Source: Oligoflexia bacterium (GTDB lineage: Bacteria; Bdellovibrionota; UBA1018). Taken from it: a DNA stretch of 64,000 nt. Below are positions 33,025 through 41,556 of the stretch, piece after piece (within the stretch, counting starts at the first letter, position 1; each line of letters opens with the position of its first letter). The translations under genes were made by a program, and so were the position numbers. The notes beneath the pieces were generated by a model that saw nothing but the letters and a program-made list of their open reading frames with translations, ran no database searches and was not told the DNA's origin. The DNA is taken from assembly GCA_014378465.1 (NCBI GenBank), contig JACMNQ010000033.1, positions 1 through 64,000 of the forward strand, given 5' to 3'.

Positions 33025-33561
33025 TCAAGCCGAGGAAAAATGATGAAATTTTCGACCCGGGTCCTTCTTTCGGTCCCAGAGCCCGGCGGCCTCAAACAGA
33101 TTCTTGATCAGGTACTTCTGAAGTTCCTGGAGTTCCCGGCCCCAGGTCACGATGCGCGAGTAGGCGAGTTGATCCCAGAAACGTCCGACGGGATTCCCTT
33201 TCCGTGCTCCCGTGACCAGCACTGCGATCCGACCTGACGCAGTCCGGAGAAATCGCTGGAATGCGAGACGGTTCCGCGCTTTGAGCAGCAGGTGCAGGTG
33301 ATTGCCGACATTGGCCAGGCGATAGATCACCACTCCGGATTTTCGCGCTTCTTCTCGCAGGAGGTGTTCGATCCTCCGCTTGTGATGAGGCTGAAGGAAG
33401 GACCACTTGCCGCGGGCCCGTGATGACCTCAGGACCAGGTGAAGCGGACTCCTTGGATCCAGAGGTCGAGCTTCCTTGCGCTTGCCGGTATGCACTGAGC
33501 CTCCGTGGTCGCGCCGCGAAGGAGGAAAGAAGGACTGTTGTTTCATGCGCTTGGATGACAT
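33025..33561 (-). CDS. RAYT-like (REP-associated, IS200/Y1-type) transposase
   Basis: A 178-residue member of the Y1_Tnp/RAYT group, single-strand HUH nucleases domesticated from IS200/IS605-like elements. The HUH motif appears as GNHLHLLLKA, preceded by RRIEHLLREEARKSG-VIYRL. The catalytic Tyr lies in the later helix LQKYLIKNLFEAAG, the counterpart of the usual YIxxNPxxAGL. An N-terminal basic extension carries a partial HLVLRS. RAYTs are usually single-copy and act on REP palindromes spread through the genome. No flanking IS ends were seen, so it is not a complete IS. The start may be the Met at 33546 instead. Confidence 0.82.
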   Translation of the reverse strand: MSSKRMKQQSFFPPSRRDHGGSVHTGKRKEARPLDPRSPLHLVLRSSRARGKWSFLQPHHKRRIEHLLREEARKSGVVIYRLANVGNHLHLLLKARNRLAFQRFLRTASGRIAVLVTGARKGNPVGRFWDQLAYSRIVTWGRELQELQKYLIKNLFEAAGLWDRKKDPGRKFHHFSSA

Positions 33562-33746
33562 TTTGATTGCCTGAATAGCACATTTCTAACTTGGGGCAAT
33601 GTCATTTCTGGCGGCCCAGGACCTTTTCACGATGTCCTGTCTGCACGCGTTGAGGGCGCTCTGATGCCCCATTTGGGTCAGTTCCGGAATTGGGGATAAC
33701 ATTTGGGGATAAGTGGATAAGTCGGCTGCACCGGCATTCGCTGAGC

Positions 33747-33816
33747 CGCGTCCTATGAGACGAGTCCTATGACACGAGTTCAGTGAAAGGAGTTCAATTG
33801 GAGGAGTTCAATGAGA
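33747..33816. repeat. Five tandem 14-nt repeats
   Basis: Five adjacent units of exactly 14 nt with consensus near SGAGTYCWATGARA: CGCGTCCTATGAGA, CGAGTCCTATGACA, CGAGTTCAGTGAAA, GGAGTTCAATTGGA, GGAGTTCAATGAGA. Units change stepwise, as in a slipped-strand array. It lies between the RAYT gene and the VOC gene, 67 nt before the latter. The surrounding gap (33562-33883) also has two TGGGGATAA words. Confidence 0.8.
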
Positions 33817-33883
33817 AAGATTCGCGCAGGCGACTCCCAAGAAGCCGCTCCCTGGCCAGCGACGAGCATGTTAGATATGAGGA

Positions 33884-34246
33884 ATGTTCGAAAAAGCGCA
33901 CTCCGTGATGTTCTTCGTGTCCGACGTCCCGGCTGCCGCGAAATGGTATGGCGAGCTTCTCGAAACAGACCCATTTCACGTTCTGCCCGATATCCCGGTC
34001 ATTCGACTGGGCCATACCGAAATCTGGTTTCACCTCGCCGATTCCAAGGTCAGTTCCGGAAAGGCGGGCACGGTGACGTACTGGCGTGTCGCCGATTTCA
34101 GCGCGGCCATTCGCCGCGCGGAGGAGAGGGGAGGAGTCGTCTACCGAGGTCCTCTTGAAATCGAGGACGGAGATGCGATCTGTCAGATCGCGGATCCCTT
34201 CGGCAATCTTTTCGGCCTGATCGGAGTCGGTCAGCGGTCGGCATGA
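33884..34246 (+). CDS. VOC superfamily (glyoxalase/bleomycin-resistance-like) protein
   Basis: A 120-residue vicinal-oxygen-chelate fold protein. Two beta-alpha-beta-beta-beta modules are visible: HSVMFFVSDVPAAAKWYGEL with IRLGHTEIWFHLAD, then TVTYWRVADFSAAIRRAEER with ICQIADPFGNLFGLI. The DPFGN motif is typical. Members include glyoxalases, dioxygenases and drug-binding proteins; the substrate cannot be assigned. The ATG has no Shine-Dalgarno, and a TGTTAGATA element (possible extended -10) ends 6 nt before it, so the message may be leaderless. It is convergent with lon. Confidence 0.85.
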   Translation: MFEKAHSVMFFVSDVPAAAKWYGELLETDPFHVLPDIPVIRLGHTEIWFHLADSKVSSGKAGTVTYWRVADFSAAIRRAEERGGVVYRGPLEIEDGDAICQIADPFGNLFGLIGVGQRSA

Positions 34247-34249
34247 CAA

Positions 34250-34290
34250 CGAAATAAAACCGCGGCGGGAATCTCATCCCACCGCGGCCT
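34250..34290 (-). terminator. Intrinsic terminator for lon
   Basis: On the minus strand an 11-nt arm CCGCGGTGGGA pairs with TCCCGCCGCGG (one mismatch, 34287-34260) and is followed by TTTTATTT. It lies about 70 nt after the lon stop and between convergent genes. Confidence 0.8.
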
Positions 34291-34354
34291 CAAGAGTTAA
34301 TCAGTGCCATTTCTCACAGTGACCGGAGCCCGGCTCGACTGTGGAATGAAAGTC

Positions 34355-36781
34355 TTATGCTGCCTTTTCAAAGCCAGTCGCGGTCTTTTTCTTTCCGGCC
34401 TTGGCTTTGGCATCCTTTGAATCCGCTGCGATTCCCACTTTTTCGGTGAGAGCCACTGCAAGAACATCGTCGATGGTCTTGGCGGTGACGAAGGTGAGCT
34501 GGTCACGAAGTTCCTGAGGAATTTCCTCGAGGTCCTTCTTGTTCTTTTCAGGGATGATGATGGTTTTGATGCCATGTCTCAGCGCTGCCAATGCCTTTTC
34601 CTTCAGGCCACCGATCGGAAGAACTCGTCCAGTCAGGGTGATTTCCCCAGTCATGGCGACATCCTTCTTGATCGGGATGTTCAGAATTCTTGAGATCATC
34701 GCGGTCGCCATCGTGATCCCGGCAGAAGGTCCGTCTTTCGGAATTCCTCCCTGAGGGTAATGCACATGGATGTCAGTCGCCGCCAGGGTATCTTCGTCGA
34801 TGCCGAAGTCCTTGGCTCTCCATTTGATCAGACCGAGCGCGGTGTGAGCGGATTCTTTCATCACATCACCGAGCTGGCCGGTGAGGGTGATGCCGCCTTT
34901 GCCCTTGATCGCCGTGGTTTCGACGTAGAGAATCTCTCCACCCACTGAAGTCCAGGCAAGGCCGGTTGCGATTCCGACTTCATCCTTTTCCTGCTCGTCT
35001 TCACGAGAGCAGGGTGCTGGCCCGAGGAATTTGGTGACCTGATCGCGGTTGATCAGAGTCTTCTCGGTCTTTCCTTCAGCCACGAGCCTTGCTGTCTTGC
35101 GGCAGAGGGTGCCCATGAAGCGCTCGAGATTTCTCAAGCCCGCTTCACGAGTGTAACCGGAGACGACTGTCTTGACGGCTTCATCGGTGAATTCGACGAG
35201 GTCCTTGGTCAAACCGTTTTCGGTGGTCTGTTTCGGGATCAGGTACTTCTTTGCAATGAAGAATTTCTCTTCTTCAGTGTAACCGGAGAGCTGGATCACT
35301 TCCATACGGTCGCGAAGAGCGGAGGGGATGTTTTCCAGAACGTTACAGGTAGCAATGAACATCACGTTTGAAAGATCGAACGGGAGATTCAGATAATGAT
35401 CGCGGAAGCTGAAATTCTGCTCGGGATCGAGAACTTCGAGGAGAGCGGCGGATGGATCGCCTCTCTGATCGCTGCCCAATTTATCCAACTCGTCGAGGAT
35501 GAAGATCGGATTGTTGGTCTTCGCCTGTTTCAAGCCCTGAATGATCCGGCCTGGCATCGCGCCGACGTAGGTACGGCGATGTCCGCGGATTTCAGCTTCA
35601 TCTTTCACTCCACCCAGGGAGATGCGAACGAATTCGCGTCCCATGGATCTTGCGATCGACTTCCCGAGAGAAGTCTTGCCGACACCCGGAGGTCCGGAGA
35701 AGCAGAGGATCGGACCCTTCATCTTGTCCTTGAGCTTGCGAACCGCAAGGTACTCAAGAACGCGTTCCTTGATCTTGTCGAGATTGTAATGATCGTCGTC
35801 AAGAATGGCCTTCGCACGAGTCAGGTCGAGATTGTCCGGGGTCGCGACACTCCATGGGGTGTCAGTCAACCAGTCAATGTAGGTTCTGAGCATCGAAGCT
35901 TCGGAAGCATCGGGGTGCATGCGTTCGAGGCGGGCGAGCTGTTTCATCGCTTCAACTTCGACTTCCTGAGGCATCTTGCAATTGGCGACTTTTTCACGAA
36001 GCTCGTTGATCTCTTCACCTTTGTTGTCGGTGTCGCCGAGTTCGTTCTTGATCGCGCGGATCTGTTCTCTGAGGAAGTATTCCTTCTGAGACTTGGTCAT
36101 CTCTTCCTTGGCGGAAGAGCGGATCTTGGCCTGAATGTTCAGCACTTCGATCTCGCGAGCCAGGATCTCGTGAATCTTCTGAAGACGCTCGTGGGTATCA
36201 GCGGTTTCAAGGATGCCCTGCGCTTCCTGGACTTTCAAACCGAGGTTTGAAGCGACGAGGTCTGCGAGTCTGCCCGGATCAGTGATGTCATCGAGCACCA
36301 TGAGGATGTCGGGTGAAAGCACTTTGCCAAGGGAGATGACTTTTTCAAGCTGTTCACGAACGGTGCGCATCAGGGCTTCTGAACTGCCGTGGGTGGAAGG
36401 ACCGATCTCCGGAAGTTTTTCGATGGCAACTTCGTAGAAAGGTTCTTTCTGTGAAAATTCTTTGATGTTCGCTTTGCAGAGTCCCTGGGTCAGAATCTTG
36501 ATTCTGCCGTCCGGAAGTTTGCGCATGCGCATGATCATCGCCACGGTGCCCGTGGTGTAGATGGCGTCCGGTGCCGGATGCTCATCGCTGATGTCTTTCT
36601 GCGAAGCCAGAAGAATGAGTCTGTCTGAACGTGACAGAGCTTCTTCGACCGCTTTGATAGATGAATCCCGACCCACGAAAAGTGGGATAATCATGTACGG
36701 AAATACAACAATGTCTCTGACCGGTAACATGGGCAAGTTCGTTGGGATCTCTACCTGTTCGCCGTCGTAATTAGTGACCAT
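34355..36781 (-). CDS. lon: ATP-dependent protease Lon
   Basis: Cytoplasmic AAA+ serine protease (808 residues) that degrades misfolded and regulatory proteins. It has the N-terminal substrate-binding domain (LPMLPVRDIVVFPYMIIPL), Walker A GPPGVGKTS, Walker B-region FILDELDKLG, and the C-terminal protease domain with the Ser-Lys dyad (PKDGPSAGI; GLKEKALAA). A poorly conserved Lys/Ala tail ends it. The ATG at 36781 is preferred: a purine-rich AAGGAG lies 9 nt upstream, and the alternative ATG at 36811 would put that site inside the gene and extend beyond the family's start. No CIRCE or sigma32-like site was found upstream. Confidence 0.97.
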   Translation of the reverse strand: MVTNYDGEQVEIPTNLPMLPVRDIVVFPYMIIPLFVGRDSSIKAVEEALSRSDRLILLASQKDISDEHPAPDAIYTTGTVAMIMRMRKLPDGRIKILTQGLCKANIKEFSQKEPFYEVAIEKLPEIGPSTHGSSEALMRTVREQLEKVISLGKVLSPDILMVLDDITDPGRLADLVASNLGLKVQEAQGILETADTHERLQKIHEILAREIEVLNIQAKIRSSAKEEMTKSQKEYFLREQIRAIKNELGDTDNKGEEINELREKVANCKMPQEVEVEAMKQLARLERMHPDASEASMLRTYIDWLTDTPWSVATPDNLDLTRAKAILDDDHYNLDKIKERVLEYLAVRKLKDKMKGPILCFSGPPGVGKTSLGKSIARSMGREFVRISLGGVKDEAEIRGHRRTYVGAMPGRIIQGLKQAKTNNPIFILDELDKLGSDQRGDPSAALLEVLDPEQNFSFRDHYLNLPFDLSNVMFIATCNVLENIPSALRDRMEVIQLSGYTEEEKFFIAKKYLIPKQTTENGLTKDLVEFTDEAVKTVVSGYTREAGLRNLERFMGTLCRKTARLVAEGKTEKTLINRDQVTKFLGPAPCSREDEQEKDEVGIATGLAWTSVGGEILYVETTAIKGKGGITLTGQLGDVMKESAHTALGLIKWRAKDFGIDEDTLAATDIHVHYPQGGIPKDGPSAGITMATAMISRILNIPIKKDVAMTGEITLTGRVLPIGGLKEKALAALRHGIKTIIIPEKNKKDLEEIPQELRDQLTFVTAKTIDDVLAVALTEKVGIAADSKDAKAKAGKKKTATGFEKAA

Positions 36782-37187
36782 TCCCCTAGCTCCTTCTCTT
36801 TCTAACTTCACTGAGATGTTTAACTCTTACAAAACAGTTCGGACGCTCATTGCTTTCGCTTGAGGGATTTGTGGGAAGCGGATGAAGAATGATTCTCAAA
36901 TAAGTGCCCGATTTCCGGCAGTTATTGGACACATTGTGAGAACCGATTTGGTCAGGTAGGGAGACTTCCGTTCAGTTCAAATTAAAGTGGAAACGAAGGT
37001 GAACGTTCGTGAGATGGGCGGTTTGAATTTTGACGGCGGCGATATTCAATCAGCCTGCCGAAAGAAACAATCGCTTTCATTGATGTGTGAAAAGGGTCGA
37101 TCCGCGATCGCGCTTCATTGAAAATTGAGTGGCGTTTTTGACGGTCCGATATTTCAAAAGCCGAAAACCTGTACGAACTGAGGACAA
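36782..37187. other. Intergenic region with a near-direct repeat
   Basis: About 400 nt between divergent lon and the 37188 gene. Two similar 20-nt words occur 108 nt apart: TTTTGACGG-N3-CGATATT-CAA (37028-37049) and TTTTGACGG-N2-CGATATT-TCAA (37136-37157). They may be binding sites of one regulator. No promoter matches both hexamers well. No RNA gene was recognised. Confidence 0.45.
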
Positions 37188-37469
37188 ATTAAAAAACTGA
37201 TTCCGTTGATTTCACTGATCGCCCTGAACCTGGCTCAAATTGCAAGTGCCCCCATTTACATCGCCTATTCAGATCCAGTCACTCACGAGCGTGGCCTGTC
37301 TGTGATCACCAGTGGTGCGATCAATGACAACGACACGATCACCACCGCCATCAAAAACGGTGCCTTGATCGGTTGGTCAGGCGCAGGCCGAATATCCCCC
37401 GATGACGACGCCTTGATCATTCAGATGCTCAAGGAGGGTTACCCTAGCAAGTACCCGGATGAGTACTGA
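37188..37469 (+). CDS. Small secreted protein with a probable ATT start
   Basis: Read from the ATT at 37188 the product is 93 residues and begins with a textbook signal peptide (MKKLIPLISLIALNLAQIAS), cleaved near ASA. A stop lies in frame at 37179-37181, so no upstream start exists. The only other choices, CTG 37197 and TTG 37206, would remove the two Lys and leave the GAGGA site 12-21 nt away, while ATT is 3-4 nt from it. The mature part (about 72 residues) is acidic with no known motif. Either a rare AUU start is used, as in E. coli infC and pcnB, or an original ATG has mutated. Confidence 0.6.
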   Translation: MKKLIPLISLIALNLAQIASAPIYIAYSDPVTHERGLSVITSGAINDNDTITTAIKNGALIGWSGAGRISPDDDALIIQMLKEGYPSKYPDEY

Positions 37470-37556
37470 CGAGTCCTCTTCGTCGCTCCAAACGGAACTT
37501 TGGGGAGCCTGATTCCCAAAGGGGGATGCCCAACTGCTGAATGAGGAGCGCGCGTC

Positions 37557-37913
37557 ATGAAGAATTTCATCGGGATGGGAGGGGGAGTGAAAAAAGGCGT
37601 GCTGGACCGCTCGACCGCGAAATTTGCAGAGATTGAAAAGTCGACCTTGTCCATGTCCCGCAAACTGCTAGCGGGACATGAGCAGATCATGCTTGCGGGA
37701 GGCGAAGTCAAACCATTCGCAACCTCCGTCCTGATCGCTGATGTTCCGGGACGATCAGACCTGGTGTGGGCCAATTCGCTGATCTCTGGAACAGCCGATC
37801 AGGAAGTCGATATTCTCAAGAACGTGAACGGCGACTTGAAGAAGGCGGGGCTTCAAATGTTCACTCTCTTCACTGAGTGCTTTGCGCTCGAAACCAATGC
37901 TTCGAACTCTTGA
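37557..37913 (+). CDS. Hypothetical protein
   Basis: A 118-residue protein of unknown function. GAGGAG lies 8 nt before the ATG at 37557, which is the main support for it being a real gene. The N-terminus is Gly-rich (FIGMGGGVKKG) and the rest mixed helical, with no signal peptide or membrane helix. It lies between a secreted peptide gene and an outer-membrane protein gene on the same strand, with no terminator between. Moderate confidence in the gene, none in function. Confidence 0.55.
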   Translation: MKNFIGMGGGVKKGVLDRSTAKFAEIEKSTLSMSRKLLAGHEQIMLAGGEVKPFATSVLIADVPGRSDLVWANSLISGTADQEVDILKNVNGDLKKAGLQMFTLFTECFALETNASNS

Positions 37914-37986
37914 CGCAGGATTTTTGACCGGCAACGTCAGATCATTGTGCAGAAAAAAGCATGTTTTAGACGCTTTCGGTAGTGAT

Positions 37987-38006
37987 TTTGCAGGTCACCC
38001 TGCAAA
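37987..38006. repeat. Inverted repeat in the leader of the 38041 gene
   Basis: TTTGCAGG and CCTGCAAA form a perfect 8-bp stem around a 4-nt loop, 35 nt before the start codon. There is no T tract after it, so it may be a regulatory hairpin or an operator rather than a terminator. Confidence 0.5.
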
Positions 38007-38040
38007 GCGACTTAACCTTGAAATTTTGGAGCACCATCCC

Positions 38041-38838
38041 ATGAAATTTTCATTTCCCAGAACTCGATCTGTCTTCGTACTTTCAGCAACTCTGGCATTG
38101 AGCTTGAGCTCTGCAGCATCGGCAGCCACCCAGTATGTTCCTGCCACTGGCTCCTCCCAGGTCGTGAACAAAAGCGACGCGGATGCAAAAGACCCATTCA
38201 GTGGCGGCGCCGAAATCAATGCGGATCTGACCAACGGGAACGTGAAGATTCAGACCATCGGGGGTGCGGCTGATGTCACGCTGAGGACGATGCCACTCAC
38301 CACCAAAGCGAAGATCGGATACCTCCGAAACAAGACCGATGATCGTGAACGTGCCCGTACGATCTACGGAAACCTTCGTACCGGCCTCAACCTCGCTAAC
38401 GCAGTCGACTATTTTGCGCAGGGAAACTACTTTCAGAACAAATTTTCGGGTGTGCTGAATCAGTATGAAGTGGATACGGGGCTGGGCTTCTATCCCATCA
38501 ACACGGAAACCGTCTCGTTTCACGTGGAAGGCGGCCTGGGTTACTTGTCGGAAGATCTGACCTTCCCCCGCAAGAACTCTTTTCTGCTGATTCGTCCAGG
38601 CGCCGGTCTGACTCTCAAGCTGAGCGATGTGGCTGATCTCAATCTTGACGGATCATTCATTCACAGTTTCAGAAACAACGACGACTGGCGAATCATGGCG
38701 ACCGGCGGTCTGACTTCAAAGATCACGCAGTTCCTGAGCCTGAAGCTTTCGCATAACATCACGAAGCGAAACGTCGCGGTTCCAACTTTCGTGAAGACGG
38801 ATAACGCGACCCTGGCTTCACTTGTGCTCAAGTTCTGA
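38041..38838 (+). CDS. DUF481/YdiY-like outer-membrane beta-barrel protein
   Basis: A 265-residue exported protein. The signal peptide MKFSFPRTRSVFVLSATLAL ends at ASA (about residue 28). The mature part shows alternating strands (TTKAKIGYLRNKTDDRERAR; VDYFAQGNYFQNKFSGVLNQ; FHVEGGLGYLSEDLTF) and ends in LKF, the outer-membrane C-terminal signature. This matches the DUF481 group of small barrels. The ATG at 38041 is chosen because it starts the signal peptide; longer frames lack sense upstream. It is followed by a strong terminator. Confidence 0.82.
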   Translation: MKFSFPRTRSVFVLSATLALSLSSAASAATQYVPATGSSQVVNKSDADAKDPFSGGAEINADLTNGNVKIQTIGGAADVTLRTMPLTTKAKIGYLRNKTDDRERARTIYGNLRTGLNLANAVDYFAQGNYFQNKFSGVLNQYEVDTGLGFYPINTETVSFHVEGGLGYLSEDLTFPRKNSFLLIRPGAGLTLKLSDVADLNLDGSFIHSFRNNDDWRIMATGGLTSKITQFLSLKLSHNITKRNVAVPTFVKTDNATLASLVLKF

Positions 38839-38863
38839 GGACTAATAGAAATAGGCTCAATTC

Positions 38864-38915
38864 ATGAGAAAAGTGGAGAGTTCCAGAAGGAGCTTTCAAC
38901 TTTTCTCATTTTTTT
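38864..38915 (+). terminator. Strong intrinsic terminator
   Basis: ATGAGAAAAGT pairs perfectly with ACTTTTCTCAT, and the stem can extend inward with a few mismatches. A run of seven T follows. The minus-strand peptidase gene stops inside the distal arm, so convergent transcription meets here. Confidence 0.88.
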
Positions 38916-40600
38916 AGCGTGCTGAGCGGAGGTGACGACCTGGGCACTTTCCGTGTCGTGGTTTCCGTGATGAGACTCAATTCCGTCAGCATTCGGAAGA
39001 AGTCATTTTCTGGTACCCAGAACTTGCCCGTGGCCGAGTCACAGTGTTTCCGGATTGCAGGTGTGTATTGACTGCAGTCCGCGCCGTAGCTGTTCAGAAT
39101 CAGATAACTGCGTTCGCACTGCCCGCTCGCGGTGGCGTCGCGGTAGCCTGCCACCGTGATGGCGTGGCGTTCAATCAGTCCTTTCGCCGGTCCCATGAAA
39201 TGATCTGGCATCAGAATTTCGGGACGGATTGACGCTCCGACGGCGTGTCTCTGATTCAGGGACTCCTGGATCCGTCGAGTGAGCGGGAGGCGGTCTTCTT
39301 TGACCGTGATCTGCTCGCAGGAAAAGCTCTCGTGGACCTGAATTCGTGCCCCTTTGCAGTCGAGTCCGGGGATTTCATGGGTGACGAGATCCTTCTTGAG
39401 AAAGCGGGAGCGGAAACCGCCTAGAAAGGGAGTCCTGGGTTCCGGATTCAGCATTTTCTGGATCATTTCGCCGGTGGGCAAGGAGGTCTCAGAGATGAAG
39501 TTCATCAGGTCGTAGAGGCTCAGATTGAGCGTCGTTTTCTGAAGCAGAGCACCTTCTGCCTGCACATCCAGAGCGCAGTCTGCGCAAGCCATGCTCCTGT
39601 TGGGACTTGTGGGGTTGGAAAGAGTGCCGCCCTGCATTTCCGAGAGAAGAGAGAGGACTCGACAGCGGTCCGAAGCTTGGGCGGCCGTGATTTTTCGGGT
39701 CAATGTGGAGAAAGTGAGGGGCGAGCTCACTTTGAACTCCTGAAGGGTCTCGAGTGGAACTTTGAGATGTCTGAAGAGAAGCTGCAGAATCTCTTGTCCA
39801 GATTTTCCCTGCGCGATCAAGGCAGGTAGCTCGAGCTTGTAGGCCTGAAGCCCGGTTTGGATCTGCGCTGGGATGCGACTTCGAAAGGAAACAGGTACAT
39901 AAGCTCGCCCCAGATAAATCTTTTCAAAACTTTCCTGAAGGGCTGCAGGGCCACAGCTGGCGTGGGTTTCCGTCTGCTCCCACTTCTGCCTGAGGTGATC
40001 CCGAAAAGTGAAACGATCGATTGGACTCAATTTCTGATATTCATCCAGAAAGTCGCTGAAATTCCACATCACTCGCTTCTGGTTGGAAAGCTCCGGTCTT
40101 TTATCCTGGGAACCCTGGAACAGGTTTTCCAAGGATACCTGATCCCGGGGGCAGGCTCCGATTTTCTTGGCAGTCTTGAAGGCGTCGCAAGGATAACCGG
40201 ACTCGAGCCAAAAGGACGGATCTTCGTCCAGAAGCTCAGAGCCGGTCATTTTGCGGGCTTCAGCCGCGGTGGGGTGGACCAGGGCGGTCCCCAGTTCCTT
40301 GGTCTGTGCGGCCAGATCCAGGTAGGAAATTTCCGGATGGCCGGGCAGCACGCTTTGAAGAAGACGACTGGCGGTCGTCGCGAAACAGACCCCGAGCTCA
40401 CCTTGATTCTGAGTGGGAGAATTTTCGAAAGGTCCCCCTTTGGCGTCCAAGCGCACTTCGGTGCCAGCGGAACAGCCAGGAGCAGCGGAAGCGGGTGAAT
40501 CGATCACAAGTGAACTCAGCGCGACGCATGCCAAGTATGCGGCAACGAGGGAAGTTCGAAAAGGGGAGAGAGTCCGGAGTTGAAACGGGCCAGGTGACAT
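38906..40600 (-). CDS. Secreted papain-like (C1-type) cysteine peptidase
   Basis: A 564-residue exported protein with papain-family active-site elements in order: Gln66 and Cys72 in NQGELGVCFATTASR (compare NQGxCGSCWAF), His479 in ERHAITVAGYR, and Asn503 in YLILNSYG (compare KNSWG). A long signal peptide ends at SPASA (residue 39). Between the Cys and His blocks lie about 400 residues, far more than in papain, with many Cys likely forming disulfides. A large insertion or occluding domain is implied. I prefer the ATG at 40600; a TTG at 40654 would add 18 residues before the signal peptide. Its target, self or foreign protein, is unknown. Confidence 0.75.
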   Translation of the reverse strand: MSPGPFQLRTLSPFRTSLVAAYLACVALSSLVIDSPASAAPGCSAGTEVRLDAKGGPFENSPTQNQGELGVCFATTASRLLQSVLPGHPEISYLDLAAQTKELGTALVHPTAAEARKMTGSELLDEDPSFWLESGYPCDAFKTAKKIGACPRDQVSLENLFQGSQDKRPELSNQKRVMWNFSDFLDEYQKLSPIDRFTFRDHLRQKWEQTETHASCGPAALQESFEKIYLGRAYVPVSFRSRIPAQIQTGLQAYKLELPALIAQGKSGQEILQLLFRHLKVPLETLQEFKVSSPLTFSTLTRKITAAQASDRCRVLSLLSEMQGGTLSNPTSPNRSMACADCALDVQAEGALLQKTTLNLSLYDLMNFISETSLPTGEMIQKMLNPEPRTPFLGGFRSRFLKKDLVTHEIPGLDCKGARIQVHESFSCEQITVKEDRLPLTRRIQESLNQRHAVGASIRPEILMPDHFMGPAKGLIERHAITVAGYRDATASGQCERSYLILNSYGADCSQYTPAIRKHCDSATGKFWVPENDFFRMLTELSLITETTTRKVPRSSPPLSTLKK

Positions 40601-40721
40601 CTCTTGAAAGTTTAACGAGGTGGTGGAGCGAGTCAAAGAAAGAAACGCCGTCAAAACGCTGGCTGAAAAATGCCTGATGGAAGTCCTTGATCACGGCGCA
40701 AGAATGAACAGGCGCCGTCAA

Positions 40722-41387
40722 TCAGATGTCGAAACTCACACCTGCGAGAAATTCGAGATCGCGGGTTTTCATGGAGCCACTGGTGCCTGTGTGTCGATTC
40801 AGCAGACCAAAGAGGTAGCGAGCATCGCCCACGATGGAAATGCCGAGGTCGACTGGAACTTTGAGGCCGACGGCTGCTTCGAGGCCGAAGTCGCTTCTCT
40901 TGAATTGCGTATCAGCATAGCTACCGCTTTCGTCGAAACGGGAATTTGGTGGAAGCTGAGGATCGTTGAATGCGGCTCCTGCCGTGATTTTACCAACTCC
41001 GAGAGCATAGTATCCCCCGAGTCCTACAGTGAGCATCGGAAAGGGAGAGATTCGGGCAAGGACCGGCACCTGAAGGGATTTGAATTTCAGGTAAAAATCT
41101 TTGAATCCGCTTTGGTCATCGATCCCGAATGATTTAGTCACATAAAGCAACCCCGTCTGCAGAGAGATGACGGTGAGCGGAATATTTACCAGGACGCCGA
41201 AGCCCGGCGAGAGCTTCGAATTGAAGCCGGCATCGCCTGGATCGATTGAATACTTGAAATGAGGAAAAGTTCCGACGAGAACCGGCGTGACTTCGATTGC
41301 CTGTGCCTGAGGAGCTGAAACTGAGAGGCTCACAAGGCCGAGAGCAAGGCTGAGCGCGAAAACTGAAAGTCCGGAAGTTCTGAGCAC
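40722..41387 (-). CDS. Outer-membrane beta-barrel protein (PorT/OmpA-barrel type)
   Basis: A 221-residue protein with a signal peptide ending QAQA (about residue 30) and a mature part of alternating hydrophobic strands (LVNIPLTVISLQTGLLYV; MLTVGLGGYYALGVGKITAG; LDLGISIVGDARYLFGLL). It ends in SFDI. This fits the outer-membrane beta-barrel (OMP_b-brl) domain family, typically 8 strands. The gene is alone between terminators. No binding function can be read. Confidence 0.8.
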   Translation of the reverse strand: MLRTSGLSVFALSLALGLVSLSVSAPQAQAIEVTPVLVGTFPHFKYSIDPGDAGFNSKLSPGFGVLVNIPLTVISLQTGLLYVTKSFGIDDQSGFKDFYLKFKSLQVPVLARISPFPMLTVGLGGYYALGVGKITAGAAFNDPQLPPNSRFDESGSYADTQFKRSDFGLEAAVGLKVPVDLGISIVGDARYLFGLLNRHTGTSGSMKTRDLEFLAGVSFDI

Positions 41388-41500
41388 GAAATCTCTCCTG
41401 AATGTGAAGTAGAGCCATTACCCTAGCGCCGCTCGCTTCAAAAACAAGGATTTTCACGACCACTCCCCCACACCCAGCAAGATTCCGTCTCGCCAAATGA

Positions 41501-41538
41501 AAAGGCCCCGGAGGAGTGATCCTTCGGGGCCTTTTTCA
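41501..41538 (-). terminator. Intrinsic terminator for dksA
   Basis: GGCCCCGAAGGA and TCCTCCGGGGCC form a 12-nt stem (one mismatch) with a 4-nt loop; TTTTCATTT follows on the minus strand. A T5 run on the other side would also let it work in the plus direction. It separates dksA from the downstream outer-membrane protein gene. Confidence 0.88.
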
Positions 41539-41556
41539 GATTTTCACGACTGAGTC

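Noticed and set aside
33690..33721. TGGGGATAA words and GTGGATAA, reminiscent of DnaA boxes
   Set aside because: There are only one or two imperfect matches to TTATCCACA, with no AT-rich unwinding region, dnaA or dnaN nearby. Not enough for an origin.
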